From assembly GCA_964384025.1 (NCBI GenBank), contig CAYLJJ010000079.1:1-33780 (forward strand): 33,780 nt of DNA. Reading direction: 5' to 3'. Shown here piece after piece: positions 16,854 to 24,447 of this stretch (position 1 is its first letter; each line of letters opens with the position of its first letter). The notes below the pieces were generated by a model. The model worked only from the letters and a program-made list of their open reading frames with translations. It was not told the origin of the DNA and did not search any database. This stretch comes from CAYLJJ01 sp964384025. GTDB lineage: Bacteria > Myxococcota_A > Bradymonadia > UBA7976 > UBA1532. The position numbers were made by a program, and so were the translations under genes.

Positions 16854-16881
16854 TTATGAGCGATCCTCAGCCCAGGGTCAA
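16854..16881 (-). promoter_or_regulatory. Possible sigma-70-type promoter for the FYDLN-acid operon
   Basis: On the minus strand TTGACC (16876-16881) is followed after 16 bases by TCATAA (16854-16859), a fair match to -35/-10 boxes. It lies in the 155-base gap between the kinase-reductase fusion gene and the FYDLN-acid start, about 118 bases upstream of the latter. The match was judged by eye only. Confidence 0.35.
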
Positions 16882-16891
16882 TATGGAAATC

Positions 16892-19369
16892 TTAAAGTTG
16901 CTCCAACTCGAAAGGCCAGGAGACCAAGCCCCCGTCAAGGAGATGGCTCTCAAACCCCGCTCGAGAGAGGATCAAGCTGGCCTCATAGCTTCTCAAACCG
17001 ATGCTACAGATCAGGACGATAACAGCATTCCGAGGCAGTTCATGCAGACGACCTCTGAGAGAGTTGAGGGGGATATGAAGGCTGCCGGAGATTTTGCGAT
17101 CCTCATATTCCCGAAGACTGCGAACATCCAAGAGTAAGAGCTCCCCTCGCTTCATCCTCTCATAGACTTCGTCAGCGGAGATGCTGGAGATGATCCCCTC
17201 GATCTTGTTGCGGAGAAGATTGCCCGCCGTCAGGATCAGATCGATGCCCAGAGAGATAGGGGGTGCATAGGGTAGATCCAGTTGGCAGAAGCTGTCTAAG
17301 TCCATACCCGCGCTGAGGGCTGTGGCAACCACATCGATGCGACGACAGACCGCCCCTGGACCCACCCCTTGAGCTCCTAAGAGGCGACGACTGGAGCGAT
17401 CAGCGACCAGCTTAAGGATCATCTGCTGAGAGGTGGGCAGATAGGGCTCTCGATCTGGGCCTGGTAGGAGCACGCTGACTGGATCATAGCCCGCTCTGCG
17501 AGCTTGCTCCTCGTTGAGCCCTGTGCAGGCGATACTGTAATCGAAGAGACGTATGGCGATGCTGCCCAAGATCCCAGGGAACTCCTCATTGCCTCCACAG
17601 ATGTTGATGGCGGCGGTGCGCCCCTGCTTAAGCGCTACAGAGCCCATCGGGTAGTAAACATGTCCCTCTCTCAACAGGTGTCGGTTGATGGCGCAGTCTC
17701 CGATGGCGTAGATCTCAGGGTCTGAGGTCCGCATCCAGCGATCCACCAAAACCGCTCCATTCTCAGCGCAACCCAGCCCCGCCTCCTCAGCCAGATGTCC
17801 GTTGGGCTTAACTCCCATCGCCAGGATCACAAAATCGCAGGGCAGCTCTCTGCCATCTTCCAGGAGGACAGTTTGAACCTGATGTTCGCCCCGAAAGGCG
17901 CAGACCGCCTGACCGATGATCACCCGCACGCCATTGCTCTCTAGATGGCCCCGCGCGAGGGCTCCAAGTTGAGCATCGACGATCCCCAAAATTTCATCTC
18001 GGGCTTCAACGAGGGTGAGTCGCGCTCCCCTCAAGGTCACCGACTCAGTGATCTGAGTTCCCAGCAACCCTCCCCCAACAATGACCACATCTTTGACATT
18101 GTTCTGACCCAACTCGCTGCGGATCGCCTCCGCATCCTGAACCCCTTGTAAGGTGTAGATTCCTGAGAGCTTTGAACCTGGAAGCTCGGGGAGCACCGGC
18201 AGCGCACCACAGGCGAGGACCAGCACCTCATAGGGGATCTGAGCCTCTTCACGATCCAACAGGCGCCGGATATGTACTTGACGATTTTGGCGATCGATGG
18301 AGATCGCCTCAGTCAGCTCTAAGGTGCGGGTGTTGCTTTGCTCATGAAAGAGGCTCAGGTTGCGGGCGCCGCCCAGAGGGGTACTGATCAGCGCCTGCTG
18401 TTCTCTAACCGCTCCAGAGATATAGTAGGGCAACCCACAGCCTGAGTAGGAGAGAAAGCGCCCCTTCTCGATCACCGTGATATGGCACTCAGGATCCAGA
18501 CGAGCGATCTTAGCTGCTGCCTTCCCTCCAGCGACCACCCCTCCGATGATCACGACGCGCTGAGAGTAGCTCGGGGTGAGGAGCGCGGGAAGCTGAATAC
18601 CTCCTTCTCCTTCATAGAGGGGCAGCGCCAGGATGGCGTGGACTCCACCCATCTCGCTCGGTTTGAGATGCAGCTGCCCCCCCAAGATTTGGGCGACGCG
18701 CATCGCAAACGCCAGACCCAGCCCTGAGCCCTCTTTGTTGACACGCTTGGCGTTGGGCGCACGGTAAAACTCAGTAAAAATCTGAGAATAAGCATCTTGA
18801 GGGATCCCGATGCCAGTATCGGAGATCTCCACCCAGAGATGAGGGTGCTGCTGCTTCCCCTCTTCAGGTCTGGGTTGTCCAGAGCGCAGGAGGAGTTGAG
18901 CCTGAACGCTGCCCCCCTTGGGGGTGTATTTGAGAGCGTTGCTCAGTAACTCATTGAGCAGCTCTTCGAGGATCCCAGCATCTCCCCTAATTCGTCCCTG
19001 CTCCGGGTCGGAGAGCAGGATCTGAGACTTCAACGAGAGCCCTCGTTCCTTGGCGATCTCGCGCCCTCTATCTAAAACCTTTTGAAAGAGTCTGAGCAGA
19101 TCAACAGGCCCCAGATGTTCCTGGTTGATCTCATCAAGGCGGCGGATCTTGACCAGATCCCCAACCATCTCAATACCCTGACCGCAGCTCCGCGCGGCAC
19201 GCTCCAGCAGCCTGCGCTGTTTGAGGCTGATGGGTCCAGCAAAGCCACCGATCAGAGTACTGAGCATCTGTTGAACGCGAGTAAGAGGAGATTTGAGTTG
19301 ATGGGCAGCGACAGAGGCGATCCGAAGCAGCTCCTCTCGCGCGGAGTCTCTCTGCTTTGATTCCGGCAT
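16892..19369 (-). CDS. Histidine kinase - CoA-disulfide reductase-like - rhodanese fusion protein
   Basis: This 825-residue three-part protein reads in one frame. Residues 1-255 are a soluble histidine kinase: H-box SVAAHQLKSPLTR (His23), N-box ELLSNALKYT, G1 DTGIGIP, G2 EGSGLGLAF. Residues 271-725 are a flavin/pyridine-nucleotide disulfide reductase. The FAD motif is VVIIGGVVAGGKAAAKIA, the single catalytic cysteine sits in LSYSGCGLPYYISG (Cys311), the NAD(P)H motif is VVIVGGGLLGTQ and the FAD site is EIYAIGDCA. Residues 732-825 are a rhodanese with active loop CSIGLRS (Cys788) after LLLDVRSLREYE. Reductase-rhodanese fusions are known as CoA-disulfide or persulfide reductases; the added kinase is unusual. 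There is no membrane segment. ATG 19369 follows AGGAG; the GTG at 19429 has none. It probably senses thiol, persulfide or redox state (inference). The response regulator is not adjacent. Confidence 0.93.
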   Translation of the reverse strand: MPESKQRDSAREELLRIASVAAHQLKSPLTRVQQMLSTLIGGFAGPISLKQRRLLERAARSCGQGIEMVGDLVKIRRLDEINQEHLGPVDLLRLFQKVLDRGREIAKERGLSLKSQILLSDPEQGRIRGDAGILEELLNELLSNALKYTPKGGSVQAQLLLRSGQPRPEEGKQQHPHLWVEISDTGIGIPQDAYSQIFTEFYRAPNAKRVNKEGSGLGLAFAMRVAQILGGQLHLKPSEMGGVHAILALPLYEGEGGIQLPALLTPSYSQRVVIIGGVVAGGKAAAKIARLDPECHITVIEKGRFLSYSGCGLPYYISGAVREQQALISTPLGGARNLSLFHEQSNTRTLELTEAISIDRQNRQVHIRRLLDREEAQIPYEVLVLACGALPVLPELPGSKLSGIYTLQGVQDAEAIRSELGQNNVKDVVIVGGGLLGTQITESVTLRGARLTLVEARDEILGIVDAQLGALARGHLESNGVRVIIGQAVCAFRGEHQVQTVLLEDGRELPCDFVILAMGVKPNGHLAEEAGLGCAENGAVLVDRWMRTSDPEIYAIGDCAINRHLLREGHVYYPMGSVALKQGRTAAINICGGNEEFPGILGSIAIRLFDYSIACTGLNEEQARRAGYDPVSVLLPGPDREPYLPTSQQMILKLVADRSSRRLLGAQGVGPGAVCRRIDVVATALSAGMDLDSFCQLDLPYAPPISLGIDLILTAGNLLRNKIEGIISSISADEVYERMKRGELLLLDVRSLREYEDRKISGSLHIPLNSLRGRLHELPRNAVIVLICSIGLRSYEASLILSRAGFESHLLDGGLVSWPFELEQL

Positions 19370-19634
19370 AGGTGCTCCTGAGTAGCTGGGCTCAGCGTTT
19401 CCAGTCTCAGGGATGAAGCTTATAGACACAAGAGTGATTCAGGAAAGAACTCTCTATTCAGAGAGGGGCGTTGGACCTGGGAGGAATACAAGGGCTTGCC
19501 CACTTCTGCCAGAGCTTCATCACACTGCAGGTCTGGAGGATGCGGTTGATCTCCTCTATGGAGACTGTCCAGGCCTCATTCGCTCTCCCTCAATTTAAGC
19601 TTCTGTACCCCAAATGAGGCGCTTTGAGCGGAGC
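19370..19634. other. Intergenic region between GH57 and kinase-reductase fusion
   Basis: These 265 bases hold no supported gene. A minus-strand frame open for 43 codons (19461-19589) has protein-like composition but no start codon with a ribosome site, so it may be a remnant or chance. The ribosome site of the fusion gene (AGGAG) lies at the left edge. I see no clear terminator. Confidence 0.4.
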
Positions 19635-21749
19635 CTAAGCTGACCAGTTCCTCTCCTCAAAGTCCTTGCAGGGCACCCGCACCTCAAGCTCCTCCATCGC
19701 AGGGAAGCGCTCTAGCTCCAGACCTCCCCGCAATAGGTGCAGGCTGAAGCGTAGACGTTCATCTTTTAAGAGCCCCAACGCTGCGAAAGGCAGCCCCAAC
19801 TCAATGATCCCCTGTTGCACCCTGAAGAGGTTGAGAGATCGGGGGCTCCTCTGAGCTTCAAAGCGCAGCTCCCCCTGAGTCGCTCCAAGAGAGAACTCCG
19901 CTACAGCACGGGCTCCTGAGTAGAGCCGTAGGCGCAGGCTGAGCCCTCGAAGATCAGGCAAGGGCTCATCAGGAATCGGCTCCAGGCGAAGATAGAGCCG
20001 CTCTAAATCAAAGCCGTAGCGCAGCCGCCCAAAGCGACGGCTGCCTTGATACATGCTGGAGTGGGGAGCCACCAGATCATGAACCCCCGCTCCCACCCAG
20101 TCTAGATAGGAGCTGGAGCGACCCTTAAAACGGGGTGTGATAAAGGCCCGCGGAGTGCGAGCTTCAACATCGCTCTTTTGAGGGTAGAGGGAGCGCTCTA
20201 AACCGGGAGGAGACTCTCCCCCCAAGAGCTGATAGACCTGGCGCAAGCGAGCCCGAAAGAGCTGGTCAAAGTCTGCGTCGTGGTCGGAGGAGAAGGGCTC
20301 ACCATACCACCAAAACCAGTCGCTGCCCTCCGCCTGGAGAAGCAGCTCATAGGCTTGCTCAAGTCGCTCCTCCGTCTGAGTCTGGCGCTGCTCTTCAAAG
20401 AAGGTGCGGGCCTCCCCCAGGTATTGCCAAGCCCTGTTCTCCATCTCCCCACCGATCCAGATGCCGTAGTCTCCATTGATCCAGGAGCCTGAGTGCAGCT
20501 TGGGGAGTAGAGGGCGCGCTGGAGCTTGGTCCAGATAGTCAGAGATACACTGGGTCTCGATGAGAGGATCAGCAGCTAGATGTTGATAGAGACGCTCTAG
20601 GAAGGGCCGACCACTCTCAGGGTAGTGCTCCCAGGGGTTCTCTCCATCCAAGGCGATAAGTAGAAATTCAGCAGCAGAGTCGCTCTCTCGGATGGTGTGG
20701 AGGTGTTCCATCAAGTCATCTACGGCCAACTCAGCGCTGTTATGCCCATAGCTGAAGCCGATGAGATCGCTGATGCCTCGATCACGGAAGACTAGATCTA
20801 AGCGTGCCTCTCCCACCTGAAGCTGATGGGCTGAAAACAGCTTACTGCGGGGCTGCTCCCCTCCCAGGCTGTTCCAGAGCTGGGCCTCATCTGTGGCGAT
20901 CCATTCAACCCCACTCTGGACAAAGAGGGCTGCAGCCTCAGGACTCACTGCCCCCTCGGCAGGCCACATCCCCCGAGGCCGTGCTCCAAAGGCCGCCTCA
21001 TGAGCGTCCAGGGCGCGCTCTACCTGAACACGAGCATCCTCCTCCCAGGAGAAGCGGGGAGGACGCTTGGCCTCAGGTTGGCAACGCCGCATCGTCTCTG
21101 TGTCGATGATCAGGGGTAAGATGGGATGGTGATAGGGGGTGGCCGTCACCTCTACCTGTCCCCGCGTGATCAGCTCTCGGTAGAGAGGTAGGGTGCGCGC
21201 CATCACCTCCCGCTGGAGATCAAGGAGCGCCTGCTTCTCCTCCTCCGTAAACCTCTGGCCTTTGTGCTCCAGCTCCTCCAGGAGGGGATACTCAGCGCGG
21301 GCTGCGAAGCCAAACCAGGCGAGGTTAAAGAGAAGTTGAAGATCGCGTAAGTCCTGCACTGAGAAGCTGTCAGGCTGCTCTCTGCGTTGGTAAAGCTGCC
21401 CGTAGCGCGCTCGAGGCTGAATTCCAGTCTCCTGGGAGATGGAGAAAAAATAACGAATCAGCAGCGTTCGTTCTGAACTGCTGAGTTGATCCGCCGGTTT
21501 GCGAGAGAGCTGCTCATAGTGATCCTCCTCCCCTCCCTCTACATAGGCCCTGAGCTGCTCAATGAGGGCAGGGACGAAGTTGAAAGTGGCGTGAATCTGA
21601 GGGTTGCGCTTTAGGAGCCAAGCCATGTCGAAGTAGGCACGGGTGCAGTGTAGGCGGACCCAGGGCAACATCAGGCGTCGGCTCATGGGATCCCGGTAGC
21701 AGGGTTGGTGCATGTGCCAGAGGAGGGCCAACTTTAAGGGCGTTTTCAT
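19635..21749 (-). CDS. Glycoside hydrolase family 57 (alpha-amylase / amylopullulanase type)
   Basis: This 704-residue protein has the five GH57 landmarks. These include HMHQP (12-16) near the N-terminus, YHHPILPL (206-213), and WPAEG with the likely nucleophile Glu265. The region around IALDGENPWEHYPESG carries the likely acid/base Asp368. Residues about 490-700 are a beta-sandwich tail of the type found after GH57 domains (glucodextranase domain F-like, from memory). GH57 enzymes act on alpha-glucans such as glycogen or maltodextrin. There is no signal peptide (MKTPLKLALLWHMHQP is already catalytic domain), so it acts in the cytoplasm. It starts 39 bases after the kinase gene stop and is probably co-transcribed with it, hinting that glucan turnover is linked to phosphorylation signalling (inference). 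Confidence 0.93.
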   Translation of the reverse strand: MKTPLKLALLWHMHQPCYRDPMSRRLMLPWVRLHCTRAYFDMAWLLKRNPQIHATFNFVPALIEQLRAYVEGGEEDHYEQLSRKPADQLSSSERTLLIRYFFSISQETGIQPRARYGQLYQRREQPDSFSVQDLRDLQLLFNLAWFGFAARAEYPLLEELEHKGQRFTEEEKQALLDLQREVMARTLPLYRELITRGQVEVTATPYHHPILPLIIDTETMRRCQPEAKRPPRFSWEEDARVQVERALDAHEAAFGARPRGMWPAEGAVSPEAAALFVQSGVEWIATDEAQLWNSLGGEQPRSKLFSAHQLQVGEARLDLVFRDRGISDLIGFSYGHNSAELAVDDLMEHLHTIRESDSAAEFLLIALDGENPWEHYPESGRPFLERLYQHLAADPLIETQCISDYLDQAPARPLLPKLHSGSWINGDYGIWIGGEMENRAWQYLGEARTFFEEQRQTQTEERLEQAYELLLQAEGSDWFWWYGEPFSSDHDADFDQLFRARLRQVYQLLGGESPPGLERSLYPQKSDVEARTPRAFITPRFKGRSSSYLDWVGAGVHDLVAPHSSMYQGSRRFGRLRYGFDLERLYLRLEPIPDEPLPDLRGLSLRLRLYSGARAVAEFSLGATQGELRFEAQRSPRSLNLFRVQQGIIELGLPFAALGLLKDERLRFSLHLLRGGLELERFPAMEELEVRVPCKDFEERNWSA

Positions 21750-21788
21750 GGGATCTTCTCGGGAGCAATAATGAGGCTTCCATCTTCT

Positions 21789-23270
21789 TTAACGGAAGAA
21801 AAGGAACCAAGCGAAGCCCCCCAACAGCGCAGCGGTCAAGATCCCCAGACCGACCCCCAAGAGCGTGTTGGAGAGCTGGCTTGTGTTTGAACCCTGAGGG
21901 AGACTGGAGAAAGGAGGCTGGGGGAGGGTGTGGTGACGACCTGTCACTTGGGAGGAGAGGTTCCCTGTGCGTTGGGGCTGAAGCTGTCTGGAATGTTGTG
22001 AGCGTGGAAGATCTCGCGTTTGGCTGGAAGCGTCAGCGTGGCGGAGGGGTTCGATCCGCCTCTCCTCTCCTTGAGGCCTCAACTCAATGGTTCGTGGGTG
22101 AGGTTGCGTCGCTATCAAGGCGATCTGAGGCTGAGAGTCAACGATGGTGCGGTCATCATCCTCCTCTACGCCCATCTCCTCTGCCCATTGGCGTGGATCT
22201 TCGCCGCTGCTGCGCTGCTGCGCTCCTGCGCTCTCACGCATCGAGCGGAACTCCATACGGGCCAGATCTTCGATAGAGGTGAGGCGGTTGACCTCCTCTT
22301 GGATGGTGGCTTCTAAGCTGGAGCTGACCTCAGGGATGTTCACAGGTCGGGTCATCCGCTTGAGGTGAAGGACCTGCTCCACCGTAGCGGCGATATCCCA
22401 AGCGGTGACCTTGAGTTGATGCTCAAAGAGATAACTAGAGAGGGCCTCTCCCATCGTCTTGGCGTTTTGATAGCGATCCTCGGGGTTATGGGTCAGGGCT
22501 TTGTTGACGATCGCCTCCAGTTTCAGATCGACCTTGCGGTTCTCTCCATGAAGAGGAGGAACTCTGGTCGCTCTGACCAGCTTGACGGTCGCCAGATCAT
22601 TAGGACCATCAAAGAGGTGGCGACCGGCCAACATCTCCCAGATAAGAATCCCTACCGCGAAAATATCTGATCGCAGATCGATCGGCTTGCCCATGGCGCT
22701 CTCTGGGCTGAGATAGCTGAACTTGCCCTTGACAATACCTGGATCTGTCTGGCTGATCTGTGAAGCTGCTTTGGCAAGACCAAAATCGACCAATTTGACC
22801 TCACCTTCTCGACTGATGAGGACATTGGGAGGGCTGATGTCTCGATGGACGATACAGAGTGGGTTGCCCTGAGGATCCTTCCGGTTGTGTGCGTGGTGTA
22901 GAGCCCGGCAGATCTCCAACGCGATAAAGAGCGCCTGCTCTATGGGTAGACGCAGCTGCCGGATGCTCATGATATCGAGGATGGACTTGAGGTTGGCTCC
23001 ATCGACCCACTCCATGACGATGAAGTAGGAGCTGGCTGAGCGCCCGATATCGAAGGTCTGGACGATATTGGCGTGGTTCAGGTAGAGAGAGAGTCGTGCT
23101 TCATCGAGAAACATCTCCAAAAATTTCTGCTTCCTGGAGAGGGCAGGGAGGACACGCTTGATGGCGATCAACTTCTCAAAGCCCTGTATGCTCGTGGAAC
23201 GAGCCTTCCAGACCTCAGCCATTCCACCTGCGTCGATCTTCTCGATGATGCTGTATCTTTGTTCGGCCAT
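21789..23270 (-). CDS. Serine/threonine protein kinase with C-terminal membrane anchor
   Basis: This is a 493-residue Hanks-type kinase. The kinase domain spans about 7-280: Gly-loop DAGGMAEVWKA, Lys38 in IAIKRV, catalytic loop HRDISPPNV (142-150) and DFGLAKA (162-168). The activation segment is KGKFSYLSPE and the APE-like site is SPESAMG. The HRDIS form is typical of myxobacterial kinases. Residues about 290-465 are a Gln/Arg/Ser-rich low-complexity linker, and a single membrane helix at 470-492 ends at FLFFR. This places the kinase in the cytoplasm, tail-anchored, with no external sensor (only one Arg follows the helix). The upstream gap holds a doubtful open frame. The GH57 gene follows 39 bases downstream. 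Confidence 0.95.
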   Translation of the reverse strand: MAEQRYSIIEKIDAGGMAEVWKARSTSIQGFEKLIAIKRVLPALSRKQKFLEMFLDEARLSLYLNHANIVQTFDIGRSASSYFIVMEWVDGANLKSILDIMSIRQLRLPIEQALFIALEICRALHHAHNRKDPQGNPLCIVHRDISPPNVLISREGEVKLVDFGLAKAASQISQTDPGIVKGKFSYLSPESAMGKPIDLRSDIFAVGILIWEMLAGRHLFDGPNDLATVKLVRATRVPPLHGENRKVDLKLEAIVNKALTHNPEDRYQNAKTMGEALSSYLFEHQLKVTAWDIAATVEQVLHLKRMTRPVNIPEVSSSLEATIQEEVNRLTSIEDLARMEFRSMRESAGAQQRSSGEDPRQWAEEMGVEEDDDRTIVDSQPQIALIATQPHPRTIELRPQGEERRIEPLRHADASSQTRDLPRSQHSRQLQPQRTGNLSSQVTGRHHTLPQPPFSSLPQGSNTSQLSNTLLGVGLGILTAALLGGFAWFLFFR

Positions 23271-23536
23271 AAACCGGAAGAATCCATCCTTGGAGCGAGA
23301 GCATTAAAGCTCAAGTCAAACCTACAGGCAAACAGAGGCGCGCTTGGTTAGAGGCAGATGCCGAGCTTTTGAGCCTGCGACTCAGGACTATTCAGCTCCC
23401 AAGAGTTCAACGAGGACCGCTGCGAAGCCTGCTTGTCGAGGCTTTTAATTCATTGGAATTAAAGAAGATAGACCAAAAACTTCTGAGGAGAATCGATCTC
23501 CACGCGCACCCCCTGACTCCTCTAATTCCCCCTCCT
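23271..23536. other. Upstream region of the Ser/Thr kinase gene
   Basis: These 266 bases precede the kinase start. An inverted repeat, AAGCCT with AGGCTT (about 23426-23445), is followed by TTTTAATT on the plus strand and looks like a weak terminator for that strand, although no supported plus-strand gene ends here. An open plus-strand frame (23369-23743) begins with TTG, lacks a ribosome site and is not called. Confidence 0.35.
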
Positions 23537-23767
23537 CTAAAGATCAAACTTCCTCAAGAATTCAGGGGCGTTTCTGAGGAGCTGAGCCTTCGCGTCTGGA
23601 GGCACCAAGGGTTCCATGAGCGGCTGATAGGGCATCTTCAGCGCTTCTTTAGCTGCCTCCATGATGACGAACTCAAGGGCGTCATTAAGGATCCCAAAGA
23701 GGGCTCAGGCTCCGATCAAAGCCTGACTCTGGCCGAAGGTTGACAAGATCTCCCCCGAGGCCAACAT
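23537..23767 (-). pseudogene. Possible small gene with an in-frame TGA (nonsense-mutated or, less likely, selenocysteine)
   Basis: A minus-strand frame from ATG 23765-23767 to TAG 23537-23539 reads as 76 codons. It is interrupted once, at codon 21, by TGA (23705-23707). Both sides have protein-like composition: ILSTFGQSQALIGA before, and ALFGILNDALEFVIMEAAKE after, ending in NAPEFLRKFDL. Third-position GC is high before the TGA and moderate after it. There is no ribosome site before the ATG, and the divergent gene starts only six bases away, which argues against an intact gene. No Cys accompanies the TGA as in most redox selenoproteins, and I see no convincing SECIS: a 6-bp stem (ATGACG/CGTCAT) follows, with no G at the start of its loop. 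The product is unrecognised. Confidence 0.25.
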
Positions 23768-23772
23768 GAGGT

Positions 23773-24447
23773 ATGCGATATATCATCCTCCTCATGCTCC
23801 TGGCTCCTTGGCCAAGCTCGGCTGAGGCACCTCCCAGCTCAGCGCCCGCATCAGCACCCGCTTTAGAAGAGGAGATGGAGTTCGCTCCTGTGACAATCCC
23901 CCCCTCTCTACCTCCTCTCCCGGGTCCAGATGAAGATTTTAACCTGGATCGGGCACATTTTAAGGAGGTCTCCACCCTCCCCGAGCAGATCTGGACTCAA
24001 GAACGCAGTCAAGAAGCTGAGGCGATTCAAGGTCCCAAGCCGATCTATCAGCGTCACGCCGGCGCCGCCCACGCTGGAGAGGCCCTGGCGGGGCTCTTCT
24101 CAGCTGCGGCCCTGGGGCTCTTGGGGGCTCGCATGGGTCAGGCGATCGATCCAGGCGATGAGAATCGCAACTTAGGGGGCTTCCATGGCCCTGCTGTCGG
24201 GGCGCTCTTGGGGACCTATCTAGGAAGCAGCCTGGGGACTTGGGGCGCAGGGCGCTTTACTCAACGCCCCACCGGTCCAGGGCAAAGCGCTGGAGGAGCT
24301 GCTCTGGGCACCGTCCTGGGTACAGCCTTCGCTTTTGGTATCGCTGCTGGCTTTGAGCAGAGTGATGGAGCCAGCGGCGCTGCAGTCGCTGGCTTTATGC
24401 TCCTTCAGACGGGCTTCGCAGTGCTCTTCAACGATCTTTTCGAGTAA
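23773..24447 (+). CDS. Secreted or membrane-inserted Gly/Ala-rich protein of unknown function
   Basis: This 224-residue protein has a likely signal peptide MRYIILLMLLAPWPSSA with cleavage near residue 17. A Pro/Ala/Glu-rich spacer (about 20-60) follows. The C-terminal half contains three Gly-rich hydrophobic stretches (LAGLFSAAALGLLGARMG, VGALLGTYLGSSLGTWGAG, ALGTVLGTAFAFGIAAGF) with glycine-zipper spacing, suggesting membrane packing or assembly. No family is recognised. The ribosome site is poor. It is convergent with the lipoprotein operon: its TAA and the neighbour's TGA abut at TAATCA (24445-24450) with no spacer. Confidence 0.72.
   Translation: MRYIILLMLLAPWPSSAEAPPSSAPASAPALEEEMEFAPVTIPPSLPPLPGPDEDFNLDRAHFKEVSTLPEQIWTQERSQEAEAIQGPKPIYQRHAGAAHAGEALAGLFSAAALGLLGARMGQAIDPGDENRNLGGFHGPAVGALLGTYLGSSLGTWGAGRFTQRPTGPGQSAGGAALGTVLGTAFAFGIAAGFEQSDGASGAAVAGFMLLQTGFAVLFNDLFE

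Noticed and set aside
19458..19592. Minus-strand open stretch of 43 codons (contains SIEEINRILQTCSVMKLW)
   Set aside because: Composition looks coding, but there is no start codon with a ribosome site and a stop lies just upstream; too short to call, may be a remnant.
23369..23743. Plus-strand open frame of 124 codons upstream of the Gly-rich protein
   Set aside because: TTG start without ribosome site, mixed codon third positions, and it opposes a more protein-like minus frame; unrecognised product.
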